64,000 nucleotides of DNA, taken from positions 1,913,501 to 1,977,500 of the forward strand of contig NZ_CP121110.1 in NCBI RefSeq assembly GCF_029625315.1, read 5' to 3'. A program made the translations under genes and the position numbers. Shown in pieces: positions 52,814-62,981 of the stretch (within the stretch, counting starts at the first letter, position 1; every line of letters begins with the position of its first letter). The stretch is from Flavobacterium ginsengisoli (GTDB taxonomy: Bacteria; Bacteroidota; Bacteroidia; Flavobacteriales; Flavobacteriaceae). Below the pieces are notes generated by a model that was not told the DNA's origin, ran no database searches, and worked only from the letters and a program-made list of their open reading frames with translations.

Positions 52814-53521
52814 ATGAAATACTATAATATGAAAAAATGCTATAATTGCGGAGTTCCATTCTCTGAGCTTAATAAAATTGAAAGAACAAAAGAACATATT
52901 CCTGCTAGAACTCTTTTTGAAGGATATCCAAAAGAATACCTAATTAATAGAAAAACAGTTCCAGCCTGTTTAAAATGCAACCAAGAATATTCTAGAATTG
53001 ATGATGAAATTAGAGATTTAATTGGTGTAACTAACGAATCTGATGATGAAAAAAAAGAGTTAACAGCTAAGACAATCAGAAAAATATTTGGCAACAAAAA
53101 AGATTTAAATAAGAGAATGTCAATAGGTAAAGACAGCATCTACTTTAATTTTAATATGACTACTATTGACAAAATACATTTTAAAAACTTCAAAGGAATC
53201 TATTACACAATTACCAAACAACCCTTAAACGAGATTTACAGCCTTGATGTTTATTCACTTGGACAAGATGAGAAAAAACTTGAATTAGGCGAAAAATTTA
53301 TAAAAGAAATAGAACTTATAGAAAATTGGGATGTGTCTGGTCACGAAAATGTTTTTAAATTTAAAATGGCTAGTGTTGATATTAATTCCCTACAACTTCT
53401 CGAATTAAGCGAGAAAAACCTAAATTTGGAATCTGAAGTTTTAATTTGCGCAATGAAGTATAATTCAACTGTAGTTGCTTTAGTAGTCGCTATGAAAGAA
53501 AGTATGAGAAATTGGGAATAA
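52814..53521 (+). CDS. HNH-endonuclease-like protein
   Basis: 235 aa (an alternative ATG is at 52829). The N-terminus has the zinc pair and core of HNH nucleases: KKCYNCGVPFSELNKIERTKEHIPARTLF ... VPACLKCNQEYSRIDDEIRDL, with EHIPA supplying the active-site His. The rest (residues 90-235) is a beta-rich domain of unknown role. It is 33 bp after the 307-aa gene. A nuclease effector in a defence module is plausible. Confidence 0.75.
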   Translation: MKYYNMKKCYNCGVPFSELNKIERTKEHIPARTLFEGYPKEYLINRKTVPACLKCNQEYSRIDDEIRDLIGVTNESDDEKKELTAKTIRKIFGNKKDLNKRMSIGKDSIYFNFNMTTIDKIHFKNFKGIYYTITKQPLNEIYSLDVYSLGQDEKKLELGEKFIKEIELIENWDVSGHENVFKFKMASVDINSLQLLELSEKNLNLESEVLICAMKYNSTVVALVVAMKESMRNWE

Positions 53522-53615
53522 TTTTTACGTATTTTTCCTTTAGAATTTTCACATAATAAAGAAAGCAATGTTTTACTCCAAATTTTAAAAAATCATATAA
53601 AATCATTAAAAAATT

Positions 53616-54098
53616 ATGAACTTATTCCACGTCTCAAGTAGAGAATATACTGTTGGGCAAATTATTAAAGCAGAAGATTTTGAAAATACGGAATATTATC
53701 AAAATGCAATTACTCAAAATAAAAATTGGATTGATGATTATTTAGATAATCATAAACCTGCAAATGCTCCAGAAAGAAAAAAGACAATTTATGCTTTTGA
53801 TTGTCCTGAAAATTGCATAGCTTTTAATGATAACGAAGGTAATTTTTACTATAGAGTAAAAATGATTAATCCTGTTGCGTGTCCAATGTGCCTAACGGAT
53901 GAATTGCAAGAAAACAATAGTGATAAAAATATCAGTATTGCTAATGAGTATTGGAACCCTTCTCTTTCTTGGAAATTTTTAGAATATTTAAGCCCTGAAA
54001 TGGAAATTCTTGAAATTATTTCACCCCCTGATAAATACAAAAAAATTAAAGGAAGAATGAATTACGATGCAGACCATCTTACAAAACAAAATATATAA
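53616..54098 (+). CDS. Hypothetical protein, possibly DUF2441-like
   Basis: 160 aa. The start MNLFHVSSREYTVGQIIKAEDFENTEYYQNAITQ followed by RKKTIYAFDCPENCIAF and YYRVKMINPVACPMCLTDEL recalls DUF2441, an ADP-ribosyltransferase-like fold, but I am not sure. It is 94 bp after the HNH gene and ends the plus-strand block. Confidence 0.55.
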   Translation: MNLFHVSSREYTVGQIIKAEDFENTEYYQNAITQNKNWIDDYLDNHKPANAPERKKTIYAFDCPENCIAFNDNEGNFYYRVKMINPVACPMCLTDELQENNSDKNISIANEYWNPSLSWKFLEYLSPEMEILEIISPPDKYKKIKGRMNYDADHLTKQNI

Positions 54099-54154
54099 TC
54101 CTTTTTTTAAAAGCATTATTTATATCAGATTATTAAACATAGATTATTAGCATA

Positions 54155-54931
54155 CTATTGTTTAAAATTAAAACCGATTTTGGCAAGTTTAATCTCAACC
54201 GTATCAACACCTTTTTTTGAATTCATTGGATTATTCTTGCCACTTACATCGTCACGTAGCATTGGATTTATCATAGATTGAATTGTCGATGCCTTCGTTC
54301 CTGTAATTGCACTCAGTACCGTAGCCATGCTATTAACCGATGTATTAAATGGTTGCTTAGCTCTCAGAAAATCAATGATTCCTAGCTTTTCCAAAAAAAC
54401 TATTTTTCCCGTACTTGTAGTATCACTTAAATCAACTATTACTTCACTAAACTCTGCCTCATTACCATTATGTGAATACCAATCAAAATCACCCTCCTCA
54501 ATGTCACTAAAATAAAAATCAAATTTATCATTATTTCTTTGTCTCGCATTTTTTGGCAAGTCACTTATCTTCCTTCTAACTAAATCATAAACAATTTCTA
54601 AATTTTTTTTACTCTCAATCTCCACTTCATCTATATCAGTTTGTTTATTATTTTTTAAATGAGTATCAATATACTTATTTCGTCTTTGAATTATATCCGT
54701 TTTACGTTCTCCATTAAGGTGACTTGTTATAAAAATATCAGGAACATCTATACCTTTATCTAGTTTTATTTTTTGTACTAAAGAAACAGTATACCTCCTA
54801 TATTCATCAATTAAGTCACTCAATAAATCAATATCTAAATTATTTGTTAAGTCGTAAATTTTTCTTCTTACTTCAAAATCAGTAAGCCTATTTGTTTCAT
54901 TAAAAAACGATATTAATTTTGAATCGCTCAT
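54155..54931 (-). CDS. Hypothetical protein co-transcribed with the integrase
   Basis: 258 aa, charged, soluble. It starts 19 bp after the integrase gene ends. The C-terminus (TSVNSMATVLSAITGTKASTIQSMINPMLRDDVSGKNNPMNSKKGVDTVEIKLAKIGF) resembles a conserved tail of proteins that accompany Bacteroidota element integrases. Its role is unknown. Confidence 0.7.
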   Translation of the reverse strand: MSDSKLISFFNETNRLTDFEVRRKIYDLTNNLDIDLLSDLIDEYRRYTVSLVQKIKLDKGIDVPDIFITSHLNGERKTDIIQRRNKYIDTHLKNNKQTDIDEVEIESKKNLEIVYDLVRRKISDLPKNARQRNNDKFDFYFSDIEEGDFDWYSHNGNEAEFSEVIVDLSDTTSTGKIVFLEKLGIIDFLRAKQPFNTSVNSMATVLSAITGTKASTIQSMINPMLRDDVSGKNNPMNSKKGVDTVEIKLAKIGFNFKQ

Positions 54932-54950
54932 TTTTTACAGGTATATTGTT

Positions 54951-56192
54951 TTATTTTTTATCTAACGGCACTAATTTATCAAAATATTCCAACATTTGAA
55001 AAGCATTATCATAAGTCGTTTTGCCAATATATTTTAAAAACATTTGCTCTGTTCCATGACCAGTTATTCCCATCAAAACTGAAGTTGGAATATGACCATA
55101 AAAATTAGTAGCGAAAGAACGTCTACAAACATGTGAGCTAACAACTTGCCATTTTTCATATACTCCAAAGGTTAATGTTCTTTTATCATCAATCCGCATT
55201 TTGCCTTTTACCTTAGTATTAATTTTAGCTTCTTTACATACTTCTTTGCTGTAATGATTAAAATGTTCTAAGTTTATTTTATACGGCAATCCATTTTCAA
55301 TTATTTCTAATGCCTTTGGAAGTAATGGAATAACCACCAATTTACCTGTTTTCTGTTGTCTTAATTCTATAATTTTAGAACCTTTTATAATCTTAATATT
55401 TTTCTCTGTAATATTAAGCAAATCACCTGCTCTTTGTCCAATTAAACAGCCTAGCAATAGCCATTTTCTAGCGTTGATGTGAGCTTCACGCACTAATTCT
55501 ACATTCTTTATAAGTTCTTGTTCTGCTTCTGTCAATATTATAATCTCCTCAGATTCTTTGACTTCTTTTATAGATTTGATTTGTTTAAACTGTGGATGCG
55601 TTACAATCCCATTTAATGATGCCTTATTAATAACTGCTCGCAATATTGAAATATAAGTACCTATGTAATTAACAGAGCGACCTTTAGCTTTATGATATTT
55701 TTTAAATGTATCGATAAAATCCAAACCAACATCTCTAATAATCACTGGCTTACCTTTTAAATTATCAACTTCATAATTAGTAATAAATTTTTTCAGGTTT
55801 TCTAAATTTTTGATAGAACCTCTAGTTAAATTATCTCCACTATCTATATAAGAATCTATAGAATTAGTTAGTACATCTAAGTCAACAACAGCAACTTTAT
55901 TATTGAATAAGTCTATTTGATATTGTAACCATTCACCTGTGAATATTATTCCTTTATCAACATCATTGTTATAAGCTTCATTAATAAAAAGAGACAATTT
56001 ATCCAACTTAAACTTAATTGCTTTCAATTCTTGATTTTTTAATATTGGCTGACCTCTATCTTTATTCCAATCATTTGGATTAACTACAAAACCAGTCTTA
56101 CGTTTCCAAACAGATTCTCTATTCAATGAATAACGAACATAAATGTTGGCATTTTGATTTCTGCTTTGAATTAAATATTTAATAGTTGCCAT
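54951..56192 (-). CDS. Tyrosine-type site-specific integrase of the island
   Basis: 413 aa from the ATG at 56192 (MATIKYLIQSRNQNANIYVRYS); the frame is open to 56246 but adds an unlikely hydrophobic start. It has an arm-binding domain, a SAM-like core domain (IRDVGLDFIDTFKKYHKAKGRSVNYIGTYISILRAV) and a catalytic domain with Arg (GQRAGDLLNI), Lys, SSHVCRRSFAT (His-x-x-Arg), GHGTEQMFLKYIG (His and Tyr). It lies about 160 bp from attR, so it should catalyse integration into the icmF 3' end. Confidence 0.93.
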   Translation of the reverse strand: MATIKYLIQSRNQNANIYVRYSLNRESVWKRKTGFVVNPNDWNKDRGQPILKNQELKAIKFKLDKLSLFINEAYNNDVDKGIIFTGEWLQYQIDLFNNKVAVVDLDVLTNSIDSYIDSGDNLTRGSIKNLENLKKFITNYEVDNLKGKPVIIRDVGLDFIDTFKKYHKAKGRSVNYIGTYISILRAVINKASLNGIVTHPQFKQIKSIKEVKESEEIIILTEAEQELIKNVELVREAHINARKWLLLGCLIGQRAGDLLNITEKNIKIIKGSKIIELRQQKTGKLVVIPLLPKALEIIENGLPYKINLEHFNHYSKEVCKEAKINTKVKGKMRIDDKRTLTFGVYEKWQVVSSHVCRRSFATNFYGHIPTSVLMGITGHGTEQMFLKYIGKTTYDNAFQMLEYFDKLVPLDKK

Positions 56193-56354
56193 CTTTATTT
56201 TTTTTGAAATCAAATGTAAATAAAAAAATACACTTTTAGCCAACAATTAGTCAACCAAAAGTGTATTCCGATAAATTCATTAAAACCTAAACAATAATAA
56301 AATCATTGAAAACACTAGGTTTTTATTCGTTTTGATTTAGGCAAATTATTTATT

Positions 56355-56375
56355 TTACATATTCCTTCTATATTG
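56355..56375. other. attR of the icmF-integrated island, overlapping the icmF stop
   Basis: Perfect copy of attL; encodes QYRRNM and the stop codon of icmF on the minus strand. Confidence 0.85.
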
Positions 56376-59300
56376 CCCACCAACCTCAAACAACGCCGAA
56401 GTAATCTGACCTAAAGAACAAACCTTTGTAGCTTCCATTAAATGGTCGAATAAATTTTCGTTTTTAATAGCCGCTTGCTGTAACGTATTTAAATGCTCGT
56501 TTACTTTTGCTTCGTGGAAATTATGCAAGTTATCCAACATTGTAATTTGATATTGTTTTTCTTCTTCTGTAGCACGAATAACTTCTGCCGGAATTACCGT
56601 TGGTGAACCTTTAGAACTCAAGAAAGTATTTACACCCACAATTGGGAAATCGCCGTTGTGTTTTAAAGTTTCGTAATATAAACTTTCTTCCTGAATTTTA
56701 GATCTTTGGTACATCGTTTCCATTGCGCCAAGAACTCCGCCACGTTCTGTGATTCTGTCGAATTCCTGAAGAACCGCAGCTTCAACTAAATCGGTTAATT
56801 CTTCAATGATGAACGAACCTTGAATTGGGTTTTCGTTTTTCGCTAAACCTAATTCTTTATTAATAATCAGCTGAATCGCCATTGCACGACGTACAGATTC
56901 TTCTGTTGGTGTTGTAATCGCTTCGTCGTAAGCATTTGTGTGCAATGAATTACAGTTGTCATAAATCGCATACAGAGCCTGTAAAGTCGTTCTAATATCA
57001 TTAAAATCAATTTCCTGTGCGTGTAACGAACGTCCAGATGTCTGAATATGATATTTCAGCATTTGCGCTCTTTCGTTGGCTCCGTATTTGTTTTTCATGG
57101 CTTTTGCCCAAATTTTACGTGCCACACGTCCAATTACTGAATATTCAGGATCTACTCCGTTTGAGAAAAAGAAAGATAAATTTGGTCCAAAATCGTTAAT
57201 GTTCATGCCACGGCTCAAATAATATTCCACGTAAGTGAAACCATTTGAAAGCGTAAATGCCAATTGCGTAATTGGATTTGCTCCTGCCTCTGCAATATGA
57301 TATCCAGAAATTGAAACCGAATAGAAATTACGAACGTTTTTAGTAATAAAATATTCCTGAACGTCACCCATTAAACGCAAAGCAAATTCGGTTGAGAAAA
57401 TACAAGTATTCTGCGCCTGATCTTCTTTTAAAATATCGGCCTGAACCGTTCCACGAACTTGAGCTAACGTTTTTACTTTTATTTCGTTATACACTTCCAA
57501 AGGTAAAACCTGATCTCCCGTAACCCCCAAAAGCATTAATCCTAAACCGTTGTTTCCGGCAGGAAGTTCGCCTTGATATTTCGGTCTTTCGATTCCTTTG
57601 TCTTTATATAATTTGTTGATTTTAGCTTCAACTTCTTTTTCTAATTCATTTGCCTTGATGTAAATCTCACATTGCTGATCGATTGCCGCATTCATAAAGA
57701 AACCTAACAACATTGGCGCAGGCCCATTAATTGTCATACTTACCGAAGTTAAAGCATGAACCAAATCGAAACCTGAGTATAGTTTTTTAGCATCATCTAA
57801 ACAGCAGATTGAAACTCCTGCATTTCCAATTTTTCCATAAATATCTGGACGTAAATCTGGATCGTTTCCGTATAAAGTAACACTGTCAAAAGCTGTCGAA
57901 AGACGTTTTGCAGGCATTCCCGCGCTTACATAATGGAAACGTTTGTTGGTTCTTTCTGGTCCACCCTCGCCCGCAAACATTCTTGACGGATCTTCGCCTT
58001 CACGTTTAAACGGATATAATCCAGAAGCAAAAGGAAATTCTCCAGGAACATTTTCCTGTAAATTCCAACGCAAAATATCGCCCCAGCCTTCATATTTAGG
58101 CAAAGCAATTTTCGGAATCTGCAAATGTGATAAACTTTCAGAATGCGTTGCAATCTTGATTTCTTTATCACGAACTTTAAACGAGTAAACTGGATTTTTG
58201 TATTTCGCTACTTTTTCATCCCAATTTAGGATAATTTCCCAATTGTACGGATCTAAGTCCATTTTTACTTTATCGAATTGATTTAGCAAAAGATTTAAAA
58301 AGATTCTGTTTTCGTCGTGCTCAGCAATTCCGCTTGGCAAAACAGTTGAATCGTCGATTCCTGCTTTATTGATTTGCGGCACTTTTCCAGAAACCGATTC
58401 TATGGTTTTGAAAATTCCGTATAATTTCTGAGCTACTTTTTCGTTGCGAAAGTGCAGTTTCATCATAACTTCTATTATTCTCTGCAATTTCAGATAAATA
58501 ACGCGTTCTGTGTGGCGGAATTACGAAGATTTTCTCGCTCATTTCTTTTGTGATTTCAAAAGTCGATTTCAAATCAGAAGCCGTTTTTTCTACCACTTTA
58601 TCCATAATCGCTTTGTAAAGCGTGTTCATTCCCGGATCGTTAAACTGCGAAGCAATCGTTCCGAAAACTGGCATTTCGTCTGGGCTTTTATCCCAAAGAC
58701 TATGGTTTCTTTGATATTGTTTTTTTACATCGCGTAAAGCATCTAAAGCGCCGCGTTTATCAAATTTGTTTAAAGCCACTAAATCGGCAAAATCAAGCAT
58801 GTCGATTTTTTCCAATTGTGTTGCGGCTCCAAACTCTGGTGTCATCACGTATAAAGAAACATCAGAATGATCCATAATTTCTGTATCAGACTGACCGATT
58901 CCTGAAGTTTCTAAAATAATCAAATCGTATTTTGTCGCTTTTAAAACCTGAATCGCTTCGGCTACATATTTAGATAAAGCCAAATTCGACTGACGTGTTG
59001 CCAGCGAACGCATGTAAACACGAGGATTATTAATCGCATTCATACGGATTCTGTCTCCTAAAAGCGCTCCTCCCGTTTTTCTCTTAGAAGGATCGACAGA
59101 AACTAATCCGATTGTTTTTTCTGGAAAATCAATTAAAAATCGGCGAACCAATTCGTCAACCAAAGAAGATTTTCCTGCACCACCCGTTCCTGTAATTCCT
59201 AAAACTGGAATTTTTGAAGTGGCATTGCTTTCGTGAATTTTATCAAAAACTGGTTTTGCAATTTCTGGGAAGTTTTCGGTTGCAGAAATTAAACGTGCAA

Positions 59301-59796
59301 TTGCCGTTGGAATTTTATTTTCGATATGATCGATTTCTCCGTTCAGTTTATCTCCAATAGGAAAATCAGCTCGCTGAACCAAATCATTAATCATTCCTTG
59401 AAGTCCTAAAGAACGGCCGTCATCTGGAGAATAAATTCTTGTAATACCATATTCGTGTAATTCTTCAATTTCGCTAGGAAGGATTACTCCGCCTCCACCT
59501 CCGAAGATTTTAATATGTCCTGCTCCTTTTTCGCGAAGCAAATCATACATATATTTAAAGTATTCGTTGTGTCCGCCTTGGTACGAAGTCATTGCAATAG
59601 CATTGGCATCTTCTTGAATTGCGGTATTTACCACTTCTTCAACACTTCTGTCGTGACCTAAGTGAATTACCTCAACGCCCGTAGACTGTATTATACGACG
59701 CATGATATTGATGGCAGCATCATGTCCGTCAAAAAGCGAAGCAGCAGTAACAATTCTTACTTTATTTTTAGGAATATATGGTATTTGTTGTTCCAT
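56355..59796 (-). pseudogene. icmF: Fused isobutyryl-CoA mutase IcmF (frameshifted)
   Basis: Starts at 59796. Domains in order: B12-binding (about 1-145, with [37 protein letters not shown]), G3E-type MeaI/MeaB GTPase (about 195-420, Walker [30 protein letters not shown]), linker, and TIM-barrel acyl-CoA mutase (from about 530; [32 protein letters not shown]). The frame shifts at 58434: removing one base directly before a GCT codon joins [17 protein letters not shown] and yields 1146 aa, normal for IcmF. It interconverts isobutyryl- and n-butyryl-CoA with adenosylcobalamin. Both interrupted parts are otherwise perfect, so an error is likely. Its 3' end is the island attachment site. Confidence 0.93.
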
Positions 59797-60087
59797 TTTA
59801 TGAATATGATAATTTTATGCGACCAATGTACAAAATATTTTAATATTTGATTAAGACAATAGCTTTATGTTAACAAAAATAAATCGATTTCGTAAACCGA
59901 TAAGGTAACAATTTACGTAATTAATTGATATAGTTAAAGAAAGCTTAAAAACATGGCAATTTCGCAACATTTAAATAAAATCAGGAAACATGTTTTGAGT
60001 ACTCCAATAGTAATTTAGCAGTGTAGAAAAGCCCCAAATTTTTACCTATGACTTACATAGAAAAGTAATAACGTAAAAATTAAAAAA
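59797..60087. other. Divergent intergenic region between icmF and the L,D-transpeptidase gene
   Basis: About 290 bp, no ORF. It contains CGATTTCGTAAACCGAT (59885-59901), which resembles the half-motif of the dyads at 29.3-31.8 kb, and GTAATTTAGCAGTG at about 60010-60023, like the -7 region of those paralogues. Shared control is possible but weakly supported. Confidence 0.4.
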
Positions 60088-61647
60088 ATGAGAACATTTT
60101 ATTCATTCACCGTAATTTTAGGTTTGAGTTTTTTTGTATTTTCTTTTAGTAAACTTGAAAGCACTAATACTACATATACAAAAACTTCAAACAACACAAT
60201 CGTTTACCATAACAATCATGATGTAAACGAAATTTCGAACGACTTCTTTAAAAGATATTCTGATTTGAAAAAATATAAATCTGATGTGATGTCGTTGTAC
60301 AAAAACAGAACTCTTGGAACGATTTGGTTTGATGAAGACGAAATCAGCGAATTTGGAACTGTTTTGTATGAAAAAGCAAAAAAAACAAATGATTTGGTGA
60401 TTCCTTATCAAAAAGAAATTGATCAATTGTTTAGCTCTTCATCAGACAAAAGCACTCTTTCTCAAACTGATGCAGACATGTTATTAAGTTCCTTGTATGT
60501 TTTATACACCAAAAAAAATAACGCAGATAAGAAAAAACTAGCTTACAATGAAATGCTGAAAGATTTCTTGAACTATAGCACAATCGAAGAAACAGCTACA
60601 GTTGATGCTAATGCAAAAGTGGAGTATGATCAATATTACAAATTGCAAGATATTCTAAAAAAATACAAAAGATTAGAAAATTCTAGCAAATGGAAACCAA
60701 TTGTTCCTGCTGAAACTCCATACAAAGATTTACGTCCAGATGCGGTTTCAAATACTATTGCACAGGTTAGAACTCGTTTGTACTTATTAGGAGATTTAAA
60801 AAATGATTCTAAAAGTGATGTTTATGATCGTGAATTGATGGATGCCGTAATGAAATACAAAGTTCGTAATGGTTTTAAACCTAATTATATTTTAGCAGAA
60901 GAACATATTAAAGAAATGAATGTTCCGCTTGAAGATAAAGTTGCGACTTTAAAACTTAATATGGAAAGATGTCGTGAAATTTCGGCTTTAATTGCTGCTA
61001 GCGATGAGTATGTATTGGTAAATGTGCCTTCTTATGAATTGATTTATGTGAAAAACGGAAAAGTTCAATTGACTTCGCCTGTATTTGTGGGAGCGCCTTT
61101 AACCAAAACAACCATTTTTAATGGTGAAATTGACAGAATTGTTTTTAGCCCTTATTGGACAGTTCCGCAAAGCATTGTACAAAATGAATTAAGATCTAAA
61201 ATTGCATCAGATCCAAATTATCTTGCAGAGAAAAACATGGAAATGATTAACGGACAAGTAAGACAAAAACCAGGACCAGACAATTCTTTAGGATTAGTAA
61301 AATTTATGTTTCCAAATCCAGATGATATTTATATGCACGATACGCCATCTAAAACTTTATTCGATTTTGAAAAAAGAACTTTCAGCCACGGATGCATTAA
61401 TGTGAAAATGGCTAAAGAATTAGCTGTTGCAATGCTGAAAGATTATCCTGAATGGACTCAAGAAAAAATAGATAAAGCTATGGCTGGCAAAGTAGAAAAC
61501 AGTTTTAAACTGACAAAAAAAGTACCTATTTATATTACTTATTTTACTTCATTGGTAAATGAAAAAGGTGAAGTTGGTTTCTTTCAAGATGTTTATGAAA
61601 AAGATGGCAACTCTACAAATACGGAAACATCTATTACTGTAAATTAA
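60088..61647 (+). CDS. L,D-transpeptidase (YkuD family, LdtD/YcbB-like)
   Basis: 519 aa. Signal-anchor or signal peptide in residues 1-21. A helical region leads to a putative peptidoglycan-binding part (IAQVRTRLYLLGDLKNDSKSDVYDRELMDAVMKYKVRNGFKPNYIL, about 225-275) and a YkuD catalytic domain from about 305 to 470: VNVPSYELIYVKNGKVQLTSPVFVGAP, MFPNPDDIYMHDTPSKTLF and the catalytic SHGCINV (Cys near 436). It makes 3-3 cross-links or attaches proteins to peptidoglycan in the periplasm. Monocistronic with a strong terminator. Confidence 0.93.
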   Translation: MRTFYSFTVILGLSFFVFSFSKLESTNTTYTKTSNNTIVYHNNHDVNEISNDFFKRYSDLKKYKSDVMSLYKNRTLGTIWFDEDEISEFGTVLYEKAKKTNDLVIPYQKEIDQLFSSSSDKSTLSQTDADMLLSSLYVLYTKKNNADKKKLAYNEMLKDFLNYSTIEETATVDANAKVEYDQYYKLQDILKKYKRLENSSKWKPIVPAETPYKDLRPDAVSNTIAQVRTRLYLLGDLKNDSKSDVYDRELMDAVMKYKVRNGFKPNYILAEEHIKEMNVPLEDKVATLKLNMERCREISALIAASDEYVLVNVPSYELIYVKNGKVQLTSPVFVGAPLTKTTIFNGEIDRIVFSPYWTVPQSIVQNELRSKIASDPNYLAEKNMEMINGQVRQKPGPDNSLGLVKFMFPNPDDIYMHDTPSKTLFDFEKRTFSHGCINVKMAKELAVAMLKDYPEWTQEKIDKAMAGKVENSFKLTKKVPIYITYFTSLVNEKGEVGFFQDVYEKDGNSTNTETSITVN

Positions 61648-61666
61648 TTCTATTTAGAATTAACAT

Positions 61667-61705
61667 AAAATCGGAAGCTCATAATGTGGGCTTCCGATTT
61701 TTTTT
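61667..61705 (+). terminator. Terminator of the L,D-transpeptidase gene
   Basis: AAAATCGGAAGC / GCTTCCGATTTT stem with an 11-nt loop and a T8 tract. Confidence 0.88.
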
Positions 61706-61773
61706 GTCAATAAAAAAAACTTAATGTGTTGTTTTTAAAACTTTTAGGTCTAAAAATATATTTAATCGCTCTA

Positions 61774-61781
61774 TACCTTTG
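61774..61781 (+). promoter_or_regulatory. Promoter -7 box of the 61,814 gene
   Basis: TACCTTTG (TAnnTTTG), 32 bp before the ATG. Confidence 0.65.
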
Positions 61782-61813
61782 TCTCATATTAATACCACTA
61801 ATTTTTATTGATC

Positions 61814-62149
61814 ATGAAAACTGAAAACATTGAGGGATTAACACTTTTTGAAATTAATTTGTTGATACAACAAGGCGGAAGATTTGTAATGTTTCCTAAT
61901 ATAATGTCTAAACTTAAAAGCATTTATTTTGTTCGCCCTAAAGAAAAAATATTCAAATATGCCTTAAAGCATTTTTTTAAAAATATCTCGAATGGATGGC
62001 GAGACTTTCCTTTAAGACCATTTTATATTTCAAAATCTTTATTTTATCTGGCAATAGGCGGTAAAGATTATACAAGTAAAGTATTGGCCGATTTAAACCG
62101 AATCAATCCCATTTACAATCCAAATTTATATTGCCTACAATACGTTTAA
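61814..62149 (+). CDS. Small hypothetical protein, copy 1 of a tandem pair
   Basis: 111 aa from the ATG at 61814. Start MKTENIEGLTLFEINLLIQQGGRFVMFPNIMSKLKSIYFVRPKEKIFKYALKHFFKN, two hydrophobic stretches (FVMFPNIM and FYISKSLFYLAIGG), end GKDYTSKVLADLNRINPIYNP. The copy at 62,451 is similar over its full length. Not recognised beyond flavobacterial hypothetical proteins; a membrane-associated role is possible. Confidence 0.72.
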   Translation: MKTENIEGLTLFEINLLIQQGGRFVMFPNIMSKLKSIYFVRPKEKIFKYALKHFFKNISNGWRDFPLRPFYISKSLFYLAIGGKDYTSKVLADLNRINPIYNPNLYCLQYV

Positions 62150-62178
62150 AGCCCTTTTTTGTCCCAAACAAATTATAA

Positions 62179-62246
62179 TTTTTCAAGACAAAAAAGCAAT
62201 TTAAAAGCACAATTGAACAAACGAATTGCTTTTTGCTCTTGAAAAA
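62179..62246. repeat. Inverted repeat between the tandem pair
   Basis: Arms 62179-62201 and 62224-62246 (around AAAAGCAATT and AATTGCTTTT) form an imperfect 23-bp stem with A/T flanks; it may act as the terminator of copy 1. The rest of 62247-62450 holds no gene. Confidence 0.6.
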
Positions 62247-62450
62247 ATTACAATCTGAAATCATTTTATTCACTTTGCAAGATGCCTTTTTTACTCAACA
62301 GAAAACATAAAAATTTACTATTAGTATATTAGAAATAACGTAAAATGTTATTCTTAAATCTTTTAAGGGCAATGTTATTTTAACTTTTTTCTTCTTTTGC
62401 TTTATTGTTTAGCCACATTTTTTTTATAACCGTTTAAAAATTAAACCATT

Positions 62451-62797
62451 ATGAAAACAAATAATATAGAAGGTCTTACGCCATTTGAAATAAATCTTTT
62501 AATTCAGCAAGGAGGAAAGTTTATCATTTTTCCATTTATTATTTCTAAAATGGTAAAAAGGATTAAAGAAACTAATATCTATTTTATTCGACCAAATGAA
62601 AGTACATTCAAATATGCTATTAAACACTTTTTTTGAATTTATCGCTAAGCTTGCGCATTTTTCCTTTGGCTCCAATTTATATTATAATGTCATTTTTTTA
62701 TTTAATGAAAGGCGGAAAAGATTATACAGAAACTATGTTAGAAGATTTAAACACCAATAGCCCAATTTACAAGCCTCAATCTAAATTATCATACTAA
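62451..62797 (+). pseudogene. Small hypothetical protein, copy 2 of a tandem pair, frameshifted
   Basis: MKTNNIEGLTPFEINLLIQQGGKFIIFPFIISKMVKRIKETNIYFIRPNESTFKYAIKHFF then TGA inside a T7 run at 62628-62634. One more T restores LNLSLSLRIFPLAPIYIIMSFFYLMKGGKDYTETMLEDLNTNSPIYKPQSKLSY, 115 aa, aligned end to end with copy 1. Likely a homopolymer error. Confidence 0.72.
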
Positions 62798-62819
62798 TAA
62801 AGTCTCAAAAAAAAAACTT

Positions 62820-62856
62820 AAAATCATCTCATTTTTTTATGAGATGATTTTTTTTC
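62820..62856 (+). terminator. Terminator of copy 2
   Basis: AATCATCTCAT / ATGAGATGATT stem with a T-rich loop and T8 tail. Confidence 0.87.
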
Positions 62857-62981
62857 AAATTCATACAAAAACCAATTCTAATAAAGATCTAAAAATCAAT
62901 AGTTTTAATTTAAAAACATGAAATACATAAGATTTTATCCTTATTTTAGCTTCTGTTATTTTCACCTAAAAACTCAACTTT

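Larger units (their letters stand above)
39066..56375. mobile_element. 17.3-kb integrase-borne genomic island inserted at the 3' end of icmF
   Basis: Bounded by 21-bp perfect direct repeats (39066-39086; 56355-56375) that include the icmF stop codon, so integration leaves icmF coding intact. A tyrosine integrase (54951-56192) lies next to the right repeat. Backbone genes: excisionase-like HTH, RepA-like ATPase, HUH-like Rep, short recombinase. Cargo: a TIR/HEPN operon (39163-43136), two lipoproteins, and a membrane-protein/HNH block (49360-54098). No conjugation genes are seen, so it is probably a non-self-transmissible or mobilisable element. Confidence 0.85.

Noticed and set aside
39087..56354. 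Calling the island a prophage or a self-transmissible conjugative element
   Set aside because: No capsid, terminase, portal or tail genes and no tra/mob or T4SS genes were recognised.
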